NCBI GenBank assembly: GCA_910574455.1
Contig: CAJSYZ010000001.1
Span: 2,091,424-2,155,423 of the forward strand
Direction of reading: 5' to 3'
Source of the DNA: Trichaptum fuscoviolaceum
Lineage: Eukaryota; Basidiomycota; Agaricomycetes; Hymenochaetales; Trichaptaceae
DNA: 64,000 nucleotides
Shown here: one piece after another, positions 59,388 to 64,000 of the stretch
How the letters are laid out: every line of letters starts with the position of its first letter
How positions within the stretch are numbered: position 1 is the stretch's first letter
Notes under the pieces: model-generated
Told to the model about the DNA's origin: nothing
Database searches by the model: none
What the model saw: the letters and a program-made list of their open reading frames with translations, nothing else
Made by a program: the position numbers and the translations under genes

Positions 59388-60569
59388 CTAAATTAATCCA
59401 TCAAGAAAACTAGCTGGTGATTTCTGAGACGGGGCCGGGGAAGGTATAGTAGGAATGGCTTTGGGAATAGAAGCTGGGAGATAATCTGCAATAATAGAGT
59501 CAAAGTCGTAGGGATGTGCAGGGGCTTTGCAGAGTGACGTCAATGAGTATCTGTCTTATGAAGAAAGTAAAGGAAAACGAAACGTACGAGGAATAGTTCT
59601 CCCTCGTAAAGACCTTTGCAGTAAGGTCGAAGCGATATATCGACGAATTGCAGGTCCATCGAGAGGCTACACAGTGTGCTTAGACTGAATCCACGCAGCA
59701 CAAATATTCTACATACCTTAGGTTCCTCTGCTTTCTTAGGTGAAGGTAAATCCGACTTCGTCTCCTTGTAAGTTCCCAATGGTGTTGACGCCCTCCCCAA
59801 GAAAGAAAGTACATCACCCTTCGTCAACATGCCTCTCACTCCAGTGCCCTTGATTTTATCTGCATCCTCTATGCCATTCTCGATCAACAAACGAGAAACT
59901 GAAGGGAAAAGAGGGTGCGAATGGTGAATCTGGACGTCGTGAGTAGCCTGAGATGAGGAAGACTGAACAGGCTGCGTTGGTTGGGCCTGCTCCTCCTTCT
60001 TTGGTGCAATGGCCTTAGGAGTTGATGAAGACTCTTCCCTTGGTGCTTCCAATTTGGAGATATCATCTCCTTCCTCCGCAAGCAAAGCAATAACTTTGCC
60101 TACGGGGATATTCTTGGAACCATCTTGCATCTAAGGAATTGATGTTGAAGTCATTCTTAATGAGATTAAGGAGCTTACGATGATCTTCCCCATAACGCCG
60201 TCCTCTGGTGCCTCGACATCGATGGTGGCCTTGTCGGTTTCCTTGAGAAGATATTCAGGTTCAACGGAGGTAAGACTGAATCTGCAATGGACATACCACT
60301 TCTAAGAGAACATCTCCAGCAGAGAAAGACTCTCCTTCCCTCTTCTTCCATTGCACGATGCCCCCTTCCGTCATTGTAGGTGACATAGCTGGCATTGCAA
60401 GGTTCGTGACTTCCCATCTAACAGGTGTCGCGTGCAAACCTTGGGGCGGGAGTTAGACCATGTAAGTAGGTCGGGAAGATAACATACAGCGCCGGTGTAG
60501 ACGGGAACGAGATGAATGCCTCATTGGAAAGCTAGTAAAGCTCGACGACGCCTTGCAGACACGCTGCAT
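59388..60569 (-). CDS. PDX1: Pyruvate dehydrogenase complex protein X component (lipoyl + E3-binding domain)
   Basis: Six exons (60569-60488, 60439-60297, 60241-60179, 60130-59717, 59666-59588, 59524-59388) join in phase to 305 residues. The N-terminus MQRVCKASSSFTSFPMRHSS with following Arg residues is a mitochondrial presequence. The lipoyl domain reads NLAMPAMSPTMTEGGIVQWK, EGESFSAGDVLLEVETDKAT (lipoyl Lys in ETDKA) and IPVGKVIALLAEEGDDI. A linker precedes the E3-binding domain (FPSVSRLLIENGIEDADKIK, GTGVRGMLTKGDVLSFL). The C-terminus (YDFDSIIADYLPASIPKAIP) lacks the acyltransferase HxxxD domain. Protein X anchors dihydrolipoamide dehydrogenase to the E2 core in the matrix. The missing catalytic domain separates it from E2 (Lat1). 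Confidence 0.93.
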
Positions 60570-60965
60570 GTTGTACAGGAGTGAAGGACACGGATAATGG
60601 CCTCAAACCTTTGGGGAATGTCTCCTGAGTATGCTATGTTTCCCACGATTAGACTATTTGGGACCCCGATACTGTAGGTCTTCCAAGTCTATTTGCAACT
60701 CATTCAATTTCATTTCGAGGACGCGCCAGTCGTATCAGACTTGCCTTTTACCTTTTCTCTCGTTCGACACGTTCAACGACACTATTTTGCATAAGGAAAG
60801 CCAAATACTTCTTATCTCTAATTGTCGAAGGCTGGCTGGAAACGTCGAATTGCTTCCAATTACGGGTCAGCATGTATTGAGCATCCGTCAAGTCTCAGAC
60901 ATAAAGCCGTTTTCAACAACATCGTGTCGCAGGGCCCAGGGAGATTAAGGGCCGTTCAGAAAGTA
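60570..60965. promoter_or_regulatory. Divergent promoter of PDX1 and SCAP, with an upstream ORF
   Basis: 396 nt between divergent starts. On the plus strand an ATG at 60631 opens a 105-codon frame ending at 60948, out of frame with and 17 nt before the SCAP ATG. It may be an upstream ORF in the SCAP leader or chance. Confidence 0.4.
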
Positions 60966-63900
60966 ATGAGTGGGATTCATGCATGGGCTCGAGATAAAAG
61001 CTTGAAGTTCTTCTATCGTTTTGGAATGTGAGCATCATTGTCAAATGACATTGATTGCAACGCTAATATGTACACTTAGTCACTGCGCTACTCACCAGAT
61101 CCGCCTTATTATCATCTCAGGATTAGTTATCACATCACTCTTCTATCCTGCTCTTGGAATTTACTCAAACTCGATATCACCCTCTCTTCCAAATTTCTCC
61201 TCTCAAATCCTCACCAGCTTTTTTGCTTCAAATGCCCGTTCACTCTCGTTCTTCGGGGATGATCTGGTTAACGTCTGGTCTGAACATGCGGCCCTACGCA
61301 CCACAGAAGATTCAGTGGCAAGAGCGAGATGTGGGATGGAGAAGACTGTCCGGGTAGAAAGGGTGCTAATCTCAAGCAACACATTGGACTTCGACACTGG
61401 TGCTATAAGCCGTCAAATATTGACATCTGTCTTGGATCTGGAGAAGAGAATAGAATCTCGCATCAGAGTGGACAATCTTGATTGTTTAGCTTCTACAGCT
61501 GGGAGCTGTATTCACATCAGCCCCTTGGACCTCTGGGACCATGACGAACAGGTGTTATTGTCGGATCACGATATTATAACTACTGTGAATTCAGGCAGGG
61601 AAGTGACGGTCGACGGACTACAGGTGAAGCCATCCATGGTTTTCGCTGGCCGGGAGTCGGCGGACACCCACGGCTCTTCTATAGACTTTGCCGCCTTCCT
61701 TGCTCTCACCTACTTTTTCAACGAAGAAGACTGCAATGGCTCCGCCGGCCACAACGCATGGATAAAGGCGTTGCAAGGAGCTTCTGAAGGTATCGACGTG
61801 TCTATTAGCTCACAGGAACCCTTGTTCTCAACATTAGAGGTATGTAACTCTAACAGACTAGCCATGTATCTCTTCTCACGAAGCATCTAGTTCAATGTTG
61901 AGTTGAAGAAACCTCAGCGTATTTCATTGATCACTGTAACTTTGTACTTGTCGTACATAATTTTCTTTGTCTATTTCTCTGGCTCAATGAGACGCATGGA
62001 TACGGTACACTCACGCATCGGCCTTTGCTTCACTGGGTTGGTGGAGATCCTTGTCAGCACAATAACAAGCCTCAGTGTCTGTGCTATAGGTGGTCTACGG
62101 ATAACTCTCGTTCCTTGGTAAGCTATGACGTTCTGGTCTCATTATGTTACTCATTGTTAACTAGGGGTATCTTCCCGATCGTGATTGTGTTCGTAGGTGC
62201 AGAAAACATGTTCCGATTGGTGGGGTGACTTCAGTTCGCATGAAATCTGGCCGACTTTTAACACTGTTTTTGTAGGTCGACGAAGTGGTGAAAACCAAGA
62301 TATCACTGCCTGTCAAAGAGAGGATTGGTATTGGGCTCAGTCGCGCTGGAACCTCGAATACGATGAAAGTAGTTACCTACAACTCTATCCTTGGAGTTAT
62401 TGCTTTCTTTGCACAGGGAGCGATACGTCAATTTTGCGTATTCGCAATAGTTGTGCTTGTTGCGCATTGGTTCCTCATTCACACATTTTTCGTGGCTGTC
62501 CTCTCGATTGATATCCAAAGATTAGAGGTGACGGAATTCTTCACTTGCGAATCGCATCTGTTCTGACGTATCCTTTCAGCTTGGGGACTTGTTACGCCAA
62601 GATATTGCTATCGGTTCTTCTGGAAGTAGGACAAACGGTATTTCAGAGACTTCAGACCCGGATTCGAAGAGTAGTCAGTTAGCGAAGACTATGGGAAATT
62701 TCCAACAAATAGCCAACGGGCGAGTTGCAAGAAATGTTAGCCTTCTACTTGTAAGTTGATTCTCTCTAATTCAAAGCAGTTTATGTTGTATAACTGCTCC
62801 AAGCTCCTGGTTATCACAGCAACCCTCTATTACTCAACACTCCCTTCGCCATCGCGACAGAAGGACGAGCCAGTGTCTCGTGCTTCTATTCAACGGTCGA
62901 AGGCAGAGCAAGCAATGTTTGAATCACATTCCGACGCTCACCAGATTTGGCGCATATTCAATCCAGAGAATGACCCACTTGTACACCTTCGGATAGAACA
63001 CCCAACATTGATGACCCTCGACCTTAAGCATGACGATACTACTACCAATGCGAAATGGCGTAACAGTCATAGACCTCGTCTGTCTTCTCGAACTTTCCGT
63101 TTCGTCTCCTGGATTGCCAAAGTCCTTATCCTACCAATTGGAGTAACGTTGACGGCCCTATACGGGCTGCTTCTATACCTACTGAAAGGAACTGATCGGT
63201 TAGAAATGCGTCGGGAGCACGGAGAACAAATCGACTCGGAAGTTAGTCCTATAAATGGCCATACAACATTTAAGACACTCCCTCTGGTTTTCAGGACAGA
63301 TGTGGCGCACCTCGCGTCTAGTGCCGATGGTTCCTTGGTAGCATGCATCAGTTTAGAGGGTGAAGTGTATGTTTGGCTGGCAGCATCTCGACTCTACACA
63401 AAGCTCGACACTCGAGGACTCACTCTGCGATCTTTTCCGACGTCTTCATTGTCCTGTCCGATCAGTAGTTTGGCGGTCGATGAACATGGTACCACCTGCG
63501 TTGTGGGGACACCCGAGGGCGTTATCGGCGTTTGGTGTCTACAGAACGGGACTCCTACTCTTTTGTCCTCTCTATATCTTCGCGAATGCACTCACCCCGT
63601 AATACAACTAGCTGTTCACCGGTCTCAAGGAACACTATCCAGCGAATCGGAACTGAGCGATCCTTCCGAACGGATGCCGGGAGGTCCCATTTGCATTTTT
63701 TCTGTACACGAGAACAACAGAATTGTCAGATGGGTCGACGGTGTTCCCACTGATTGCAAACCGTCTTGCGGAGACGTAGTCAAAGCTCATCTAGCTCTGA
63801 CCCACGAGACCGCGTACCCTTTGTGTCTGTTTGCCACAGCGGACGGCGCATTGGAAATTCTGGATACATATTGTTCATTGATCCATAAAGGCACAGTTAT

Positions 63901-64000
63901 ATTGCAGGCAGGCAGCACCCAGGACGTTGTGGTCGATGCTCATGTTTCCTTAGTCAAAGTAGAGAATATCGAGCATGCCCTTGTCACCGCAGTGACCTGC
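60966..64000 (+). CDS. SCAP-like sterol sensor (SREBP cleavage-activating protein), 3' truncated by the window edge
   Basis: Exons 60966-61027, 61080-61839, 61891-62117, 62165-62219, 62276-62527, 62580-62750 and 62804 onward join in phase. The start MSGIHAWARDKSLKFFYRFG leads to the first membrane helix (HQIRLIIISGLVITSLFYPA), a lumenal loop rich in acidic residues and Cys, then a sterol-sensing domain of several helices: LYLSYIIFFVYFSGSMRRMD, GLVEILVSTITSLSVCAIGG, WGIFPIVIVFVGAENMFRLV and NSILGVIAFFAQGAI. Further helices LLLLVITATLYYSTLPSPS and VLILPIGVTLTALYGLLLYL precede WD40-type repeats (LASSADGSLVACISLEGEVY, CVVGTPEGVIGVWCL). SCAP escorts the SREBP transcription factor from ER to Golgi when sterol or oxygen is low. 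The gene runs past the window end. Confidence 0.9.

Overview
This window is nuclear DNA of a filamentous basidiomycete, most likely an agaricomycete mushroom. Genes are dense and lie on both strands. They carry many very short introns (mostly 48-60 nt, GT-AG with a few GC-AG). Several families are typical of Basidiomycota: a GT4 trehalose phosphorylase, a DUF6593 protein and a short-intron linker histone H1. Many ORFs run through or stop inside introns, so the gene models here were built by joining exons by eye, checking reading phase at each junction and matching to family motifs. No rRNA, tRNA, CRISPR, plasmid, viral or complete transposon sequence was seen.

Layout: 1-1605 (+) 3' part of a PhoD-like phosphatase; 1894-4014 (-) Bre2/Ash2 COMPASS subunit; 4204-5138 (+) E2 ubiquitin-conjugating enzyme; 5762-11150 (+) large Ser/Pro-rich protein of unknown function; 11357-12099 (-) DUF6593 protein; 12739-14253 (-) BTB/POZ protein; 14502-15685 (-) Ntaq1 N-terminal glutamine amidohydrolase; 16166-16546 (-) small Pro/Gln-rich protein; 16.5-20.25 kb without a gene I could model, but with coding-like membrane-protein fragments on the minus strand; 20260-22285 (-) TFIIB/Brf-like factor; 22637-25377 (+) trehalose phosphorylase; 25684-26728 (+) unknown protein; 26984-28309 (-) complex III assembly factor Mzm1 spliced in frame onto a mitochondrial GGQ release-factor-like domain; 28824-29417 (+) small secreted protein; 29746-31072 (+) SDR reductase; 31776-33969 (+) mRNA cap methyltransferase; 34566-36735 (-) WW-HECT ubiquitin ligase; 37190-39335 (-) M20 peptidase; 39910-42315 (+) MFS transporter; 42367-46529/46841 (-) M1 aminopeptidase; 47211-52313 (-) probable Red1/SYCP2-type meiotic axis protein; 52894-54274 (-) TEA-like protein; 55180-56323 (+) histone H1; 56.3-58.2 kb gene-free; 58246-59189 (+) Pop7; 59388-60569 (-) pyruvate dehydrogenase protein X; 60966 to the window end (+) SCAP.

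There is no operon-like unit. The genes are mostly housekeeping: ubiquitin and N-degron turnover (E2, Ntaq1, HECT ligase, aminopeptidase), chromatin and transcription (Bre2, Brf-like, H1, cap methyltransferase, Pop7) and mitochondria (protein X, Mzm1). Divergent pairs share short promoters: 4015-4203, 22286-22636, 54275-55179 and 60570-60965.

The most unusual locus is 26984-28309. There the stop codon of a complete Mzm1 reading frame lies inside a good 5' splice site. Splicing replaces the stop with a GGQ-motif ribosome-rescue domain in the same frame.
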